Source of the DNA: UBA4742 sp002403895 | GTDB lineage: Bacteria; Actinomycetota; Acidimicrobiia; Acidimicrobiales; Acidimicrobilacustridaceae | Assembly: GCA_036823295.1 (NCBI GenBank) | Contig: DAISGD010000006.1 | Location: forward strand, 36,614-100,613 | Length of the DNA stretch: 64,000 nucleotides | Direction of reading: 5' to 3' | Shown: piece by piece, positions 36,418 to 45,223 of the stretch | How positions within the stretch are numbered: the stretch's first letter is position 1 | How the letters are laid out: every line of letters starts with the position of its first letter | Translations under genes and position numbers: made by a program | Notes under the pieces: model-generated | What the model was told of the DNA's origin: nothing | The model's input: only the letters and a program-made list of their open reading frames with translations | Database searches by the model: none

Positions 36418-36786
36418 ATGGGTTCAGAGGGAAGGCGCGCTGGTGTGGGCGTCGCCGACCGAGGACAGGCCGTGCCATTGCTGGTGGTGGTCTTGGCGGT
36501 GGCGGTCACCGCCATGCTCATGGTCGCCCAACTGGGAGGCGTGGTGGTCGATCGGGAGCGAGCTCGCACTGCGGCGGACGCGGCCGCGCTGGCGGGAGTG
36601 GAAGGCGGCCGCGCCGCCGCCGAAATCGAGGCCCGCGCCAACGGCGGCACGCTCGAAGCGTGGGTGGTCTCCGACGGCTTCTCGCAGGTAACCGTCCGCG
36701 TGGGCCGGGCCCGGGCCACGGCGCGGGCCCGGCCCGGTCGTCCCGGTCGAGTCGGGACGTGGGTGTCTCCTAGACTCGTCGAGTGA
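36418..36786 (+). CDS. TadE/TadG-like membrane protein
   Basis: 122-aa protein with a short N-terminus, RGQAVPLLVVVLAVAVTAML as the single hydrophobic segment, then DRERARTAADAAALAGVEGG, the pattern of the small TadE-like proteins that sit beside pilus secretion genes (Rv3654c type). No secretion ATPase is adjacent. GGTGAGGAG precedes ATG 36418; a GTG 6 bp upstream is possible. An Arg-rich C-terminus follows. Confidence 0.7.
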   Translation: MGSEGRRAGVGVADRGQAVPLLVVVLAVAVTAMLMVAQLGGVVVDRERARTAADAAALAGVEGGRAAAEIEARANGGTLEAWVVSDGFSQVTVRVGRARATARARPGRPGRVGTWVSPRLVE

Positions 36787-36817
36787 CGATCGAGCGCCCC
36801 TCACCGGCGCGCGCCGG

Positions 36818-36988
36818 GTGACGAGCCAGAGGTGTCGTCCGGCGTATCGAGCCGTGGTCCGTGGCCCGCGTGGCCTTTGCCTTCTCGCCGTGCTCTTGGC
36901 GCTGTTGTTCAACCTCATCAGTGAGCTCACCGGGGGCCTTCGTCTTCAAGTGATCGAGGTGGAGACCGCTCGTCGCCGTACCTCCTGA
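36818..36988 (+). CDS. Possible small membrane protein (56 aa)
   Basis: GTG at 36818 opens a 56-codon frame with basic N-terminus, one hydrophobic segment (about 20-35, GLCLLAVLLALLFNLI) and a charged C-terminus (EVETARRR). Too short for automated ORF tracks. It lies between the TadE-like gene and tRNA-Ile. No Shine-Dalgarno is obvious; support is topology only. Confidence 0.4.
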   Translation: MTSQRCRPAYRAVVRGPRGLCLLAVLLALLFNLISELTGGLRLQVIEVETARRRTS

Positions 36989-37081
36989 GCGGCCGTTGAC
37001 CGCTCACGGGCGGCGATCCCCGGCGCGAAGTGGAGTGGCCTCGGTCAGGTCCGGCACGCTACGGTCCATGCTCTCCGCAGC

Positions 37082-37155
<74 letters not shown>

Positions 37156-37197
37156 CGAGCCGTCGTCCGGCGGTGCGCCGCAGTCGGGAAGGTCGTC

Positions 37198-37335
37198 ATG
37201 AGGATGCTCCGTCGAGCACTCGTCGCTCTGGGAATTGCTGCGGCGATCGCCGCCGTACTGCGGGTTCGCGGTACCGGCGGGGTTCCGCCTCAGGGGGGCG
37301 GCTGGCGCGAGCTGACCGACGTCGACCAGCCGTGA
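37198..37335 (+). CDS. Small single-helix membrane protein (45 aa)
   Basis: ATG 37198 is preceded by GGGAAGG six bases upstream. The peptide has a basic start (MRMLRRALVA), one hydrophobic segment (about 8-20, ALVALGIAAAIAAVL) and a Gly-rich tail ending GGWRELTDVDQP. It lies 42 bp after the tRNA gene. No known family is recognised. Confidence 0.55.
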   Translation: MRMLRRALVALGIAAAIAAVLRVRGTGGVPPQGGGWRELTDVDQP

Positions 37336-37397
37336 GTCATGGCTGACGCCGTGGTGGTGGCAACCTGCTCGGCGGTCTCGTCGACGCGGTCACCTCG

Positions 37398-38402
37398 ATG
37401 ACTCGAATCGCCGTGCTGGGCGTGGGGGCGGTTGGTGCTCGCGTGGCGCGCCAACTGCTGTCGTCCGAGGGTGTGGACGAAGTCCTCCTACGAGACGATC
37501 AGTCCGATCGCCTCGAGACCATCGCCGCGTCCCTGGGAGACGGAGCCCGCATCGATACTGGCGCCTACGGGGATTCGATCGACGCCGAGGTCATCGTGTT
37601 GGCCGGCCCCGCATCGACCCACGTTGCCGCGGCCCGGGTCGCGGTGGCTTGTGGGCAGGCGGTGGTTTCGACGTCAGACGCCATCGCCGATGTTCGGGGA
37701 TTGCTCGACCTCGATCTCGAGGCGCGTGAGCGGGGTGTGCCGGTGGCGGTCGGCGCCGGTTTCGCGCCGGGCCTCTCGTGTGTGCTGGCCGGCCACGCCG
37801 CGGCCCGTTTCGATGCGGTGGACGAGATCCATGTGGCCAAAGTGGGCACGGGCGGACCTGAGTGCGCTCGCCAACATCACCGCGCCCTCGCCGGTCAATC
37901 GCTCGACTGGCGTGATGGCGGCTGGGTGCAGCGCCCGGCCGGAAGCGGGCGCGAGTTGTGCTGGTTCCCGGATCCGCTCGGTGCCGAGGATTGCTACCGG
38001 GCCGCGCTGGCCGACGCCCTTTTGCTGGTGCCTCCGTTCCCGGGGGTCACCCGGGTCACCGCACGGGTGGCGGCGACCCGTCGAGATCGGTTCACGGCCC
38101 GCCTGCCGATGCTGCGTCCGCCCCACCCCGAGGGTGGACCGGGGGCGATCCGCGTCGAGGTTCGGGGTCGCCGGGGTACGAACCGCGACGTGACGGTGAT
38201 GGGCGCCATGGATCGACCAGCGGTGGCCGCCGGCGCCGTGGCGGCACTCACGGCGTTGTGGCTGGCACAGGGCCGCCATCTCACTGTCGGAGCCTGCGGC
38301 TTGGCGGCGTTGGTGGAACCGGTGCCGTTCTTGTCTGAATTGCGTCGCCGAGGGGTCCGCGCCGCGGTCTTCCAGCGCGACGCTGGCGGGGGTCAGACCT
38401 GA
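37398..38402 (+). CDS. Saccharopine dehydrogenase-like NAD(P)-binding protein
   Basis: Rossmann N-terminus RIAVLGVGAVGARVARQLL followed by DAEVIVLAGPASTHVAAARV and AVGAGFAPGLSCVLAGHAA, as in saccharopine dehydrogenase/carboxynorspermidine-type dehydrogenases. Length 334 aa. Substrate unknown. A typical NAD(P)-linked Gly pattern GxGxxG is intact. Located alone between tRNA-Ile and the sigma factor gene. Confidence 0.75.
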   Translation: MTRIAVLGVGAVGARVARQLLSSEGVDEVLLRDDQSDRLETIAASLGDGARIDTGAYGDSIDAEVIVLAGPASTHVAAARVAVACGQAVVSTSDAIADVRGLLDLDLEARERGVPVAVGAGFAPGLSCVLAGHAAARFDAVDEIHVAKVGTGGPECARQHHRALAGQSLDWRDGGWVQRPAGSGRELCWFPDPLGAEDCYRAALADALLLVPPFPGVTRVTARVAATRRDRFTARLPMLRPPHPEGGPGAIRVEVRGRRGTNRDVTVMGAMDRPAVAAGAVAALTALWLAQGRHLTVGACGLAALVEPVPFLSELRRRGVRAAVFQRDAGGGQT

Positions 38403-38523
38403 CCAAGTCCACTCGGTGGGTCATACGGCCCACGTTCACGCGGCCCCGCGTCACCGCAGGTCAGGCACGTGATCACGAACCGTGAGATCTCAGCATTTTC
38501 CGGGTGGAATTGTCTCGACTCCC

Positions 38524-38551
38524 TAAAGTTTCGTGAATCCCTGGACGAAAA
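38524..38551 (+). promoter_or_regulatory. FliA/WhiG-type promoter before the sigma factor gene
   Basis: TAAAGTTT (38524-38531) is an exact match to the sigma-28 -35 element. After 12 bp comes GACGAAAA (38544-38551), six of eight matches to the -10 GCCGATAA. Consensus spacing is 11, so it is one base longer. A Shine-Dalgarno GGGAGG and the ATG follow at 38569-38584. Autoregulation is inferred. Confidence 0.55.
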
Positions 38552-38583
38552 CTTCCTTCGCTGGTCTAAGGGAGGGCGATGCC

Positions 38584-39441
38584 ATGAGCACCACGACGAA
38601 GTCCGAGAACCAGGAACTGTCTCAGCTGATCGAGCAGCATTTGCCGCTCGTCAAGCACATAGTGTTCCAGGTGGCCGTGCACTTTCCTCGGCACGTCGAT
38701 CGTGACGATCTGGCCCGAGCCGGAGCTCTCGGTCTGGTCGAGGCGGCCCGTCGCTACGACGAGTCGCGGGGGGTCCCTTTCGATCGGTTCGCAGCGCAGC
38801 GCATTCGGGGGGCGATCCTCGATGCCGTGCGTGCTGCCGACTGGGCGCCACGCTCGGTGCGGACCCTGGCCCGCAAGCTCGAGGGGGTCGAGCAACGACT
38901 GGCTACCGAACTGGGTCGTGTCCCCTCCGGAGCCGAGATGGCCGACGCACTGGGCATGACTCACCAGGAGCTGGCTCGCCTGCAGGACCGACTGTTCCGC
39001 TCCGTGGTGTTGGCCCTCGAACACGAGGTCACCGTCGCGGGCGAGGAAGACCTCACCCTTCTCGACGTGCTGTGCGATCGGAGTGCGGTCGAGCCCCTGG
39101 AGGAGCTGGAGACCCGCGAGCTGCACGCCTACCTACGGGACGCCGTCCACCTCCTGCCCGAGCGTCACCGTCTGGTAATCGTCGGGTACTTCCTCGAGAA
39201 CCGCACGTCGCAGGAGCTGGCTCGCTTTCTGGGGGTTACCGAATCCCGCGTGTCCCAGTTGCGGTCCGAGGCGCTGGCCATGCTCAAGGAAGGCATTGAG
39301 GCTCAGTACGCCGGTCCCGTCGCCGCTCCCGACCAGACCATCGGCCGGGTTGCCCGCCGCAAGGCCACCTACGCCAGTGCGATTTCCGATGCCAGCCCCT
39401 GGCACAGCCGGCTGGACCAGCGGGACCGCGTCGAGGTCTGA
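38584..39441 (+). CDS. RNA polymerase sigma factor, FliA/WhiG type
   Basis: Group 3 sigma factor of 285 aa: region 2 with LVKHIVFQVAVHFPRHVDRD and AGALGLVEAARRYDESRGVPFDRFAAQRIRGAI (in two parts), region 3 with RKLEGVEQRLATELGRVPSG, region 4 with RTSQELARFLGVTESRVSQL. WhiG governs sporulation in Streptomyces and FliA governs flagella elsewhere. Neither kind of gene is nearby. ATG 38584 has GGGAGG upstream. A perfect-stem terminator follows. Confidence 0.9.
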   Translation: MSTTTKSENQELSQLIEQHLPLVKHIVFQVAVHFPRHVDRDDLARAGALGLVEAARRYDESRGVPFDRFAAQRIRGAILDAVRAADWAPRSVRTLARKLEGVEQRLATELGRVPSGAEMADALGMTHQELARLQDRLFRSVVLALEHEVTVAGEEDLTLLDVLCDRSAVEPLEELETRELHAYLRDAVHLLPERHRLVIVGYFLENRTSQELARFLGVTESRVSQLRSEALAMLKEGIEAQYAGPVAAPDQTIGRVARRKATYASAISDASPWHSRLDQRDRVEV

Positions 39442-39467
39442 CCGGCTCACAGCCTGCACCGCCCGGG

Positions 39468-39497
39468 AACGGCGCCGACCTTCGGGTCGGCGCCGTT
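39468..39497 (+). terminator. Intrinsic terminator after the sigma factor gene
   Basis: A 13-bp perfect stem (AACGGCGCCGACC / GGTCGGCGCCGTT) with a TTCG tetraloop, followed by a T/G-rich stretch (TTGTCGTTGTC). It lies 27 bp after the sigma factor stop. Confidence 0.85.
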
Positions 39498-39591
39498 TGT
39501 CGTTGTCGGTCGGGTCGGGCCGAGCAGAGCGGTACGGGCGGTCGGGACAAGAGCCTTGCCTTCAGCATGTAAGTCTGTAATGGTGTAATTC

Positions 39592-40116
39592 ATGAGGCAG
39601 AAGACCGTGTGGTCGTTGACCGAAGTCCAGAGCTGGTTCGTGGGGCGCCTGCCCGACTCGTGGTTCGCTGGAGTCCCCGTGGTGTCGGCGGACCGGGACG
39701 AGATCCTCGTGGTGGGGCGCCTGCCCGAACCGGAGAACCTCGAAGACGAGACCCAGAAGGCCGTGGCCTGCCACGCCCGGATCGCCGGGTTCAGGGAGGA
39801 CACCCGGGAGCAACGGATGCGCATCGCCGATGAGGCCGAGATCCTGTGGGGCCGCAAGGTGTCCTGGGGTGCCGGCTGCGGGGAGGCAGAGGAGCGCTTC
39901 ACCACCCAGAGCGTCCCGGCCATGACCCGGTTGCGCATGGACGAGCGGGCCGTGCTCGACACGCTCATCGACGCCGGCGTCGCCCGGAGCCGGAGTGAGG
40001 CGTTGGCCTGGTGCGTTCGCCTGGTGAGCCGTCATCAGGGCGAGTGGATCGAGCAGCTGCGCGAGGCCATGGCCCACGTGGAGCATGTCCGCTCCGATGG
40101 TCCCGATCGGGCCTGA
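39592..40116 (+). CDS. Unrecognised protein with ribbon-helix-helix-like C-terminus
   Basis: 174 aa. The C-terminal 60 residues, from TRLRMDERAVLDTLIDAGVA through SRSEALAWCVRLV, look like a ribbon-helix-helix (CopG/MetJ) DNA-binding fold, which suggests a regulator or antitoxin. The N-terminal half (about 1-110) contains WSLTEVQSWFVGRLPDSWF and is not recognised. ATG 39592 follows TGTAAT by 10 bp with no Shine-Dalgarno, compatible with a leaderless transcript. No toxin-like partner is adjacent. Confidence 0.6.
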   Translation: MRQKTVWSLTEVQSWFVGRLPDSWFAGVPVVSADRDEILVVGRLPEPENLEDETQKAVACHARIAGFREDTREQRMRIADEAEILWGRKVSWGAGCGEAEERFTTQSVPAMTRLRMDERAVLDTLIDAGVARSRSEALAWCVRLVSRHQGEWIEQLREAMAHVEHVRSDGPDRA

Positions 40117-40147
40117 CTTCAGGCGACGGACAGGACCGACGAGCGCC

Positions 40148-40921
40148 TCAGGGTGACGTCGGGGGCGGCGTTGCGCCACTCGGGTCATCAGTACCCGGGG
40201 CCCCGGGGCCTGGGGTGCCGGCAGTCGGGGTCTTCGGCCGCCGGTTGCGGAGGTACAACACCAGGGCCCCGATGGCAATGACGGCGACAGCGATGCCACC
40301 CACGAGCACACCGACGTTGTTCTTGGTGTCATCGGTGGCCGGACCGCTGCTGGAGGGGGCGCCGGTCGTGGCGGTTGCTCCCTTGGTCGTCGTGGTCGTG
40401 GTGGTGTCAGGGGCCACCGTCTCGGTCAGGACGATCCGCGGCGCGGCGTTGTCGGCCTCGGGGTCGGTGGTCTTTTCCAGCCAGTCGTTCTCCCCGACCA
40501 CGCAGATCTGCTTGGTCGGAAGGAACACGGTCGTCCCTTTCGTGCCCACGATCCGCATGGAGACCACGAACTCGCCCTTGTCGGTGTCCGGGATCGAGCC
40601 GCCCTTCCAGTCGAGGACCTTGGCCGAGACGGTCGAGGTCCACCCTGCGGGGTTTTGCGGGGTCACCTCGGTGGTGCCGTCCGGCAACTGGATGCTCATC
40701 GCGGCGGTGGGTGAACCGGCACACCCGTGCGTGAACGAGAAGGTGACCGTGGTGATGCCGCTGGTGTCCGTGGCTCCCTCCGCATCGACATGCGCCCAGG
40801 CCGGGGCGGCCACGGCCACGAGCAGAGCCACGGCGCCCGCCAGCGCGATCAAGGGCGCGCGCAACCCCGTGCGCCACCGTGAATGCCGTCCTGATCGGAC
40901 GGAGCGGGTCTCGGTGGTCAT
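40148..40921 (-). CDS. DUF1775 (YcnI-like) copper-associated exported protein
   Basis: Signal peptide (about 20-42, ending AWAHVDAE), with the mature N-terminus starting His, as in YcnI proteins whose N-terminal His binds Cu(II). YcnI-like features: TVTFSFTHGCAGSPTAAM and QNPAGWTS. A Thr-rich spacer (about 185-205) leads to a C-terminal membrane segment (about 213-233). Length 257 aa. It lies 109 bp downstream of the CopC-CopD gene on the same strand, so copper delivery or tolerance is the likely role. Confidence 0.82.
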   Translation of the reverse strand: MTTETRSVRSGRHSRWRTGLRAPLIALAGAVALLVAVAAPAWAHVDAEGATDTSGITTVTFSFTHGCAGSPTAAMSIQLPDGTTEVTPQNPAGWTSTVSAKVLDWKGGSIPDTDKGEFVVSMRIVGTKGTTVFLPTKQICVVGENDWLEKTTDPEADNAAPRIVLTETVAPDTTTTTTTKGATATTGAPSSSGPATDDTKNNVGVLVGGIAVAVIAIGALVLYLRNRRPKTPTAGTPGPGAPGTDDPSGATPPPTSP

Positions 40922-41030
40922 GGCCGTTCTCCCAAGGTGGTGGTGTGACCGTCCGACCGGTGTCGGGCGGGTGAGAACCCGCCGTGCAGGCCGGGCGGGG
41001 CGAAAGGTGGCGGATCGACTCCCGCAGAGA

Positions 41031-42923
41031 TCAGGTGATGGGCATGGTGAACGTGTTCCGCTGCTGGTCGAAGTCACCGAGCCTGGTGACCACATCGATC
41101 TGCCAGGTGCCGGTCGGGCTGATCTGGATGCTGTCGATCAAGAAATGGCCGGGACCGCCGCTGGGTGCGTCGCGCTTGATGGGGCCGATCTGGTCAGCGG
41201 GCAGGCTCAGTTCGACGGAGACCGGGCCGCTCGCGTCGAACGGTCGGCGGTCGGCGTCGTAGTAGCTGATGTGGATGGCTCGTTCGCCGTTCTTGGCTGG
41301 TGCCACCACCAGGTTCACCGTCGTTCCCGGAGTACCGGTGGCGATCGGTTGGGTCTGGTCGAAGACGGCTGGTCCCGCCGTGGTGGCGCGCCCCGGCGGG
41401 GTGTTGACCAGCGCGGCGGTGACACCGAGGACGACCACGATGGCCACGGCCTCGAAGGCGACGGAGGTGCGCAGATGGCGCAATGCCTTGCGGGCCACCC
41501 TCAGCGCCTGGCGGGCGGTGGCGGCATCGTCGAGCTCGGTGGCCTCAGCCTCGTCGACCCCGTCGAGGACGGTGGGTACCAGCTGGAACCGGTTGTAGGC
41601 GGCGGCCACGGCGACGATCAACACGATGCCGATCTTGATCAGGATCAGGCGCCCGTAGGTCGTGCCGGTCAAGGCTTCGCGGCTCCCGAGTTCGATCCAG
41701 GCCAGAGTCCCCCCCGCGATCCACAGCGCCAGTACCGAGACGAAGGCGGTGGTGGAAAAGCGCAACACAATGGTCGCGGTGCCTCGCGCTGCATCCAGGG
41801 CGGCGACCGGCGGGGCCAGTTCCCTGGTGGCGACCGTGGAGCCGCCGCCCCTCTCGCCGCTGGGTACGGCCGGCGGTCCCGGGGGATCGCTCGCCGCCGC
41901 CGCATCCTCCTCGCCTCCGTCCGGACGGTCGCCGGGGGCATCGGCCAGGGTGGAGACCCGGCGACCGCGACGGACCAGTACCACCAGCAACCCGATCAGA
42001 CCACCGAGCCACACCGCCGCGGCACTGACATGGACGGCATCGGCCAGGATGGCCAGCCGCCGGTTGGAGGCCTCGTCCGGGTGACCGTTGAGCACGAACG
42101 ACAGCACCGCGGCCAAGCCGCCGTAGAACGCCAGCCCTCGTTGGGCCGTCGTCCCGACGAGCTCGAGGGAGAGCAACACGAGGGCCAGCCCACCAATCAG
42201 CACCGCGGTGGCCCAGTCCAGGTTCTTGGTGAGCACCGTGTGCAACACGCTGAGGTCGAAGACTCCCGACCAGCCTCGCCCGGTGGCCAGCGCTGCTTGG
42301 GCTGCCGCCGTGCCCAGGGCGCCCCCCATGCCGACGAAGGCCGCGACCCGCGTGAAGCGGGCCAGCTGGGCGGCTTCAGGACCCCCGTCGTGGATGAAGA
42401 ACAGGAAGAAGACGAGCCCCGCGGCGGCCAGCCCGCCGGCGTAGGCCAGGAAGCGTGATAGCCAGCCCAGGACCTCGAAGCTCTTGTCGCCTCCTGCGCT
42501 GCCCGAGACCAGGGAGCGCACGTCAGCCGTGGCCCCATTGCCCACGGTGAACACGATCGACCCCTTGACCGGATGGCTGTCGGCCGACACCACCCGGTAG
42601 GAGATCACGTAGGTGTCGTCGCCCAGGCCGCTGCTCAGACCCACACTCAGGGTGGACGTGCCCGATCCGTTGGTTTGACCGGCGTCGACGCCCTCGCCGC
42701 TGGCGTTGACCACCCGCACCCCGCCCAGATCAGTCGTGACCGGCTCACTGAACAAGATGCTGACCTGGGTGGGTGCCGTCGTCAGTCGCTGGCCGTCAGT
42801 CGGTGATGACGACTCGACCTCGGCGTGGGCACTGGCCGTGCCGGCCGACGCCACCACCAGCCCGAGGCCCAACCCCACGGCGATGAGTCCTCGCGCCATC
42901 CGGCGCCGGAGCGAGCCGTTCAT
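41031..42923 (-). CDS. CopC-CopD fusion copper protein
   Basis: Signal peptide (to about residue 32, AHAEVESSSP as mature start, His ligand first), CopC beta-barrel (about 33-125, with DSHPVKGSIVFTVG), CopD membrane domain of about eight helices (150-530) and a C-terminal soluble YtkA-like region (about 535-630). Length 630 aa. Copper import/tolerance in the periplasm-equivalent space. No Shine-Dalgarno precedes ATG 42923; instead the start overlaps the stop of a Cys/His-containing small ORF (ATGA), suggesting translational coupling. Confidence 0.88.
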   Translation of the reverse strand: MNGSLRRRMARGLIAVGLGLGLVVASAGTASAHAEVESSSPTDGQRLTTAPTQVSILFSEPVTTDLGGVRVVNASGEGVDAGQTNGSGTSTLSVGLSSGLGDDTYVISYRVVSADSHPVKGSIVFTVGNGATADVRSLVSGSAGGDKSFEVLGWLSRFLAYAGGLAAAGLVFFLFFIHDGGPEAAQLARFTRVAAFVGMGGALGTAAAQAALATGRGWSGVFDLSVLHTVLTKNLDWATAVLIGGLALVLLSLELVGTTAQRGLAFYGGLAAVLSFVLNGHPDEASNRRLAILADAVHVSAAAVWLGGLIGLLVVLVRRGRRVSTLADAPGDRPDGGEEDAAAASDPPGPPAVPSGERGGGSTVATRELAPPVAALDAARGTATIVLRFSTTAFVSVLALWIAGGTLAWIELGSREALTGTTYGRLILIKIGIVLIVAVAAAYNRFQLVPTVLDGVDEAEATELDDAATARQALRVARKALRHLRTSVAFEAVAIVVVLGVTAALVNTPPGRATTAGPAVFDQTQPIATGTPGTTVNLVVAPAKNGERAIHISYYDADRRPFDASGPVSVELSLPADQIGPIKRDAPSGGPGHFLIDSIQISPTGTWQIDVVTRLGDFDQQRNTFTMPIT

Positions 42924-43072
42924 GCCGGACGCAGCCCCGAGCCGACCTGGTCGGCGGGGGAGTCGTCACGGCTCTGGTGGCAGTTCATGAGGAGATAGTC
43001 GTCGCGCGCATGGCATTGGTTCCCGGGGGGCGGTTCGCCTGGTGGAGTGCCAAAGAGGGAGAGTACCGCCAT
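42920..43072 (-). CDS. Possible Cys/His-containing leader ORF coupled to copCD
   Basis: A 50-codon frame ending in an ATGA overlap with the copCD start. Residues 24-40 read CHARDDYLLMNCHQSRD, two CHxxRDD-like blocks that could bind Cu(I). The start is uncertain (ATG 43072 shown; later ATG gives 22 aa). Copper operons elsewhere use such short Cys-containing uORFs as sensors. No Shine-Dalgarno is evident, so confidence is low. Confidence 0.35.
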   Translation of the reverse strand: MAVLSLFGTPPGEPPPGNQCHARDDYLLMNCHQSRDDSPADQVGSGLRPA

Positions 43073-43140
43073 GGACGCCGGGCAGCGCATCGTGGCGGCT
43101 CGAGGGACCGCAGGAGCGTCGCGGTCGACCAGTCCTGGGC

Positions 43141-43914
43141 TCAGTGGCGGGGCAGGCCGGCGAAGCGGACCAACCACTCGTCGTGCAAGAGGCCGTTCGT
43201 GGCCAGCCCAGTGCCGCCCGCGGCGGTCTCCGCCCCTTCGAGGTCGGTGAACCGGCCACCGGCTTCGCGCAAGATGACGGGCATGGGGGCGACGTCCCAC
43301 AGCGCGACCTGCGGGTCGCACATGGCGTCCACCCGGCCGGTGGCAACCAGCGCGTACCCGTAGCCGTCGCCCCACGTCCGCAGGGCCGCGCCGGTCTCGT
43401 GGGCCGCCCGCAGCATGGCGTCGGTCCAGTAGTCGAAGCCGCAGCTCGACAAGTACGAGCCGGCCACCTCGCCGCGGCTACTCACCCGCGTCACCTCGCC
43501 GTTGGCGAAGCATCCGAGGCCCCGACCGGCCCAGACCGTCTCACCCAACGCTGGCATGTTGATGACCCCGACCGCGGGTCCCTCGCCGTCGTCGATGGCC
43601 AGCAGATTCGTGTAGAGGGGTACGCCATGGGTGAAGGCCTTGGTGCCGTCGATGGGGTCGATGATCCAGGTGCGGCCGCTCGACCCCTCGACGTCCGCCT
43701 CCTCCTCACCGATGATGGCGTCGTCGGGGAACTGGGCCTGGATCCGTTCCCGCAGGAAGCGCTCGGCCGCCTTGTCGGCCTGGGTCACCGGTGTTCCGTC
43801 GTGCTTGCGCTCGATCTCCAGGGAGGCCGAGCGGAACCAGGTCAGGGTGAGCTCGCCGGCCTCGCGAACGAGGTCGACGGCGGTCTCGAGGAGGGAGGGT
43901 TCGATGGACGTCAC
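43141..43914 (-). CDS. hisN: Inositol-monophosphatase family phosphatase, histidinol-phosphatase-like
   Basis: Mg-dependent phosphatase of 257 aa. Motifs: DGTPVTQADKAAE, IIGEEEADVEG (metal Glu), WIIDPIDGTKAFTHGVPLYT (metal Asp) and YALVATGRVDAMCDPQVALW followed by DVAP. The WGDGYGYALVATGRVD pattern is closest to actinobacterial HisN, so histidinol phosphate is a likely substrate, but inositol phosphate cannot be excluded. GTG 43914 is the start. Other his genes are not nearby. Confidence 0.82.
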   Translation of the reverse strand: MTSIEPSLLETAVDLVREAGELTLTWFRSASLEIERKHDGTPVTQADKAAERFLRERIQAQFPDDAIIGEEEADVEGSSGRTWIIDPIDGTKAFTHGVPLYTNLLAIDDGEGPAVGVINMPALGETVWAGRGLGCFANGEVTRVSSRGEVAGSYLSSCGFDYWTDAMLRAAHETGAALRTWGDGYGYALVATGRVDAMCDPQVALWDVAPMPVILREAGGRFTDLEGAETAAGGTGLATNGLLHDEWLVRFAGLPRH

Positions 43915-44023
43915 CGTCGCATCATTCCACGCCGGGGGACCAGCCGATCCCCCACTCGGTGCCCCGGTCCATGGGCTCGGGAGGTCAGGCTAGGTTGCCC
44001 GAACACGAGACCCGGGGGGAACC

Positions 44024-45121
44024 ATGCGAGCAGTCATCTTCGAGTCCTCAGCCGAACCGTTGCGGGTGGTTGACGACATCGACGTGGAACCGCCGGGGCC
44101 GGGCGAGGTGGCGGTGCGGGTCACCCACTGCGGGGTCTGCCACAGCGACCTGAGCTTGGTGGATGGGGCGATGCCCACCATGACCCCGATCGTCCTCGGC
44201 CACGAGGCGGCCGGGGTGGTCGACGCGGTCGGGCCGGGAGTGACCCGGTTGCAGACGGGTGATCATGTCGTGCTCACCCCGTGCCCGCCGTGCGGTCAGT
44301 GCTATTGGTGCCTGCGGGGCGAGTTCAGCATCTGCACCAACAGCCTCGCCCTGGCCACCTCGACGCACCCCGACGGTGGGACCCGACTCAGTCGCCAGGG
44401 CGCCACCGTGTACCGCGGCCTGGGGGTGGCGGCGTTCGCCGAGGTCGTCATCACCCAGGAGACGGGGGCGGTGAAGATCCCCGACGACGTCCCCCTCGAG
44501 GTGGCTTGCGTGGTCGGATGCGCGGTGCAGACCGGGGTGGGGGCGGTGCTCAACACCGCCGACGTCCAACCGGGCGACACCGTGCTGGTGCTCGGCCTGG
44601 GCGGCGTTGGCCTCTCGGTGGTGCAGGGGGCGCGGCTGGCCGCGGCGACCACCATCATCGTTTCGGACCCAGTCGCCGAGCGCCGAGAGGTGGCCCTTCG
44701 TCTGGGGGCCACCCACGCCATCGATCCGACAACGGAGAACCTCGTGGCCGCGGTGCAGGCCATCACCGAGGTCGGCGTGGACGTGGCCTTCGACGCCGTG
44801 GGCCGCGCGTCGTTGGTCGTGGACGCGCTGGCCGCCACCCGCTCCGGCGGCCTCACCGTGATGGTGGGCGTGCCTCCGTTGGAGGAATCGTTGGTCATCG
44901 ACTCGCCGGCGCTGTTCGCGTTCACCGAGAAGAAGCTGGTGGGATGCCTACTGGGGGGCGTGAACTCGCTCCGGGACATCCCGCGCCTGATCGATTTGTG
45001 GAAGAGCGGTCGACTGGATCTCGAGGCGCTCATCACCACCCGCCGACCCCTGGACGAGATCAACGAGGCGCTCGACGACCTCCGCTCGAGTCGGGGCGTC
45101 CGCACGGTGTTGACGATCTGA
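44024..45121 (+). CDS. Zinc-dependent alcohol dehydrogenase (MDR class)
   Basis: Medium-chain dehydrogenase of 365 aa. Catalytic zinc ligands in THCGVCHSD and LGHEAAG, structural zinc Cys in CPPCGQCYWCLRGEFSIC, and NAD motif VLGLGGVGLSVVQG. Similar to the mycothiol/formaldehyde or aryl-alcohol dehydrogenase branch. SD-like GGGGGGAA precedes ATG 44024. Substrate not deducible. Confidence 0.92.
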   Translation: MRAVIFESSAEPLRVVDDIDVEPPGPGEVAVRVTHCGVCHSDLSLVDGAMPTMTPIVLGHEAAGVVDAVGPGVTRLQTGDHVVLTPCPPCGQCYWCLRGEFSICTNSLALATSTHPDGGTRLSRQGATVYRGLGVAAFAEVVITQETGAVKIPDDVPLEVACVVGCAVQTGVGAVLNTADVQPGDTVLVLGLGGVGLSVVQGARLAAATTIIVSDPVAERREVALRLGATHAIDPTTENLVAAVQAITEVGVDVAFDAVGRASLVVDALAATRSGGLTVMVGVPPLEESLVIDSPALFAFTEKKLVGCLLGGVNSLRDIPRLIDLWKSGRLDLEALITTRRPLDEINEALDDLRSSRGVRTVLTI

Positions 45122-45223
45122 TCGCGGCGCCGAAGCGGATCATGCGCCGCCCGGTCAGGGGGGTCCTGGCTACGCTTGTCCGACGGCGTGCATTGGCGCG
45201 CACAAACCCTCAGGTGGTGCCCA

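Noticed and set aside
38469..38705. 78-codon ORF overlapping the sigma factor start
   Set aside because: Crosses the predicted promoter and is out of frame with the sigma factor; no features.
42966..43346. 126-codon minus-strand ORF
   Set aside because: Mostly antisense/frame shadow of the hisN-like gene; its short end MPCARRLSPHELPPEP is an alternative to the Cys/His ORF but is not coupled to copCD.
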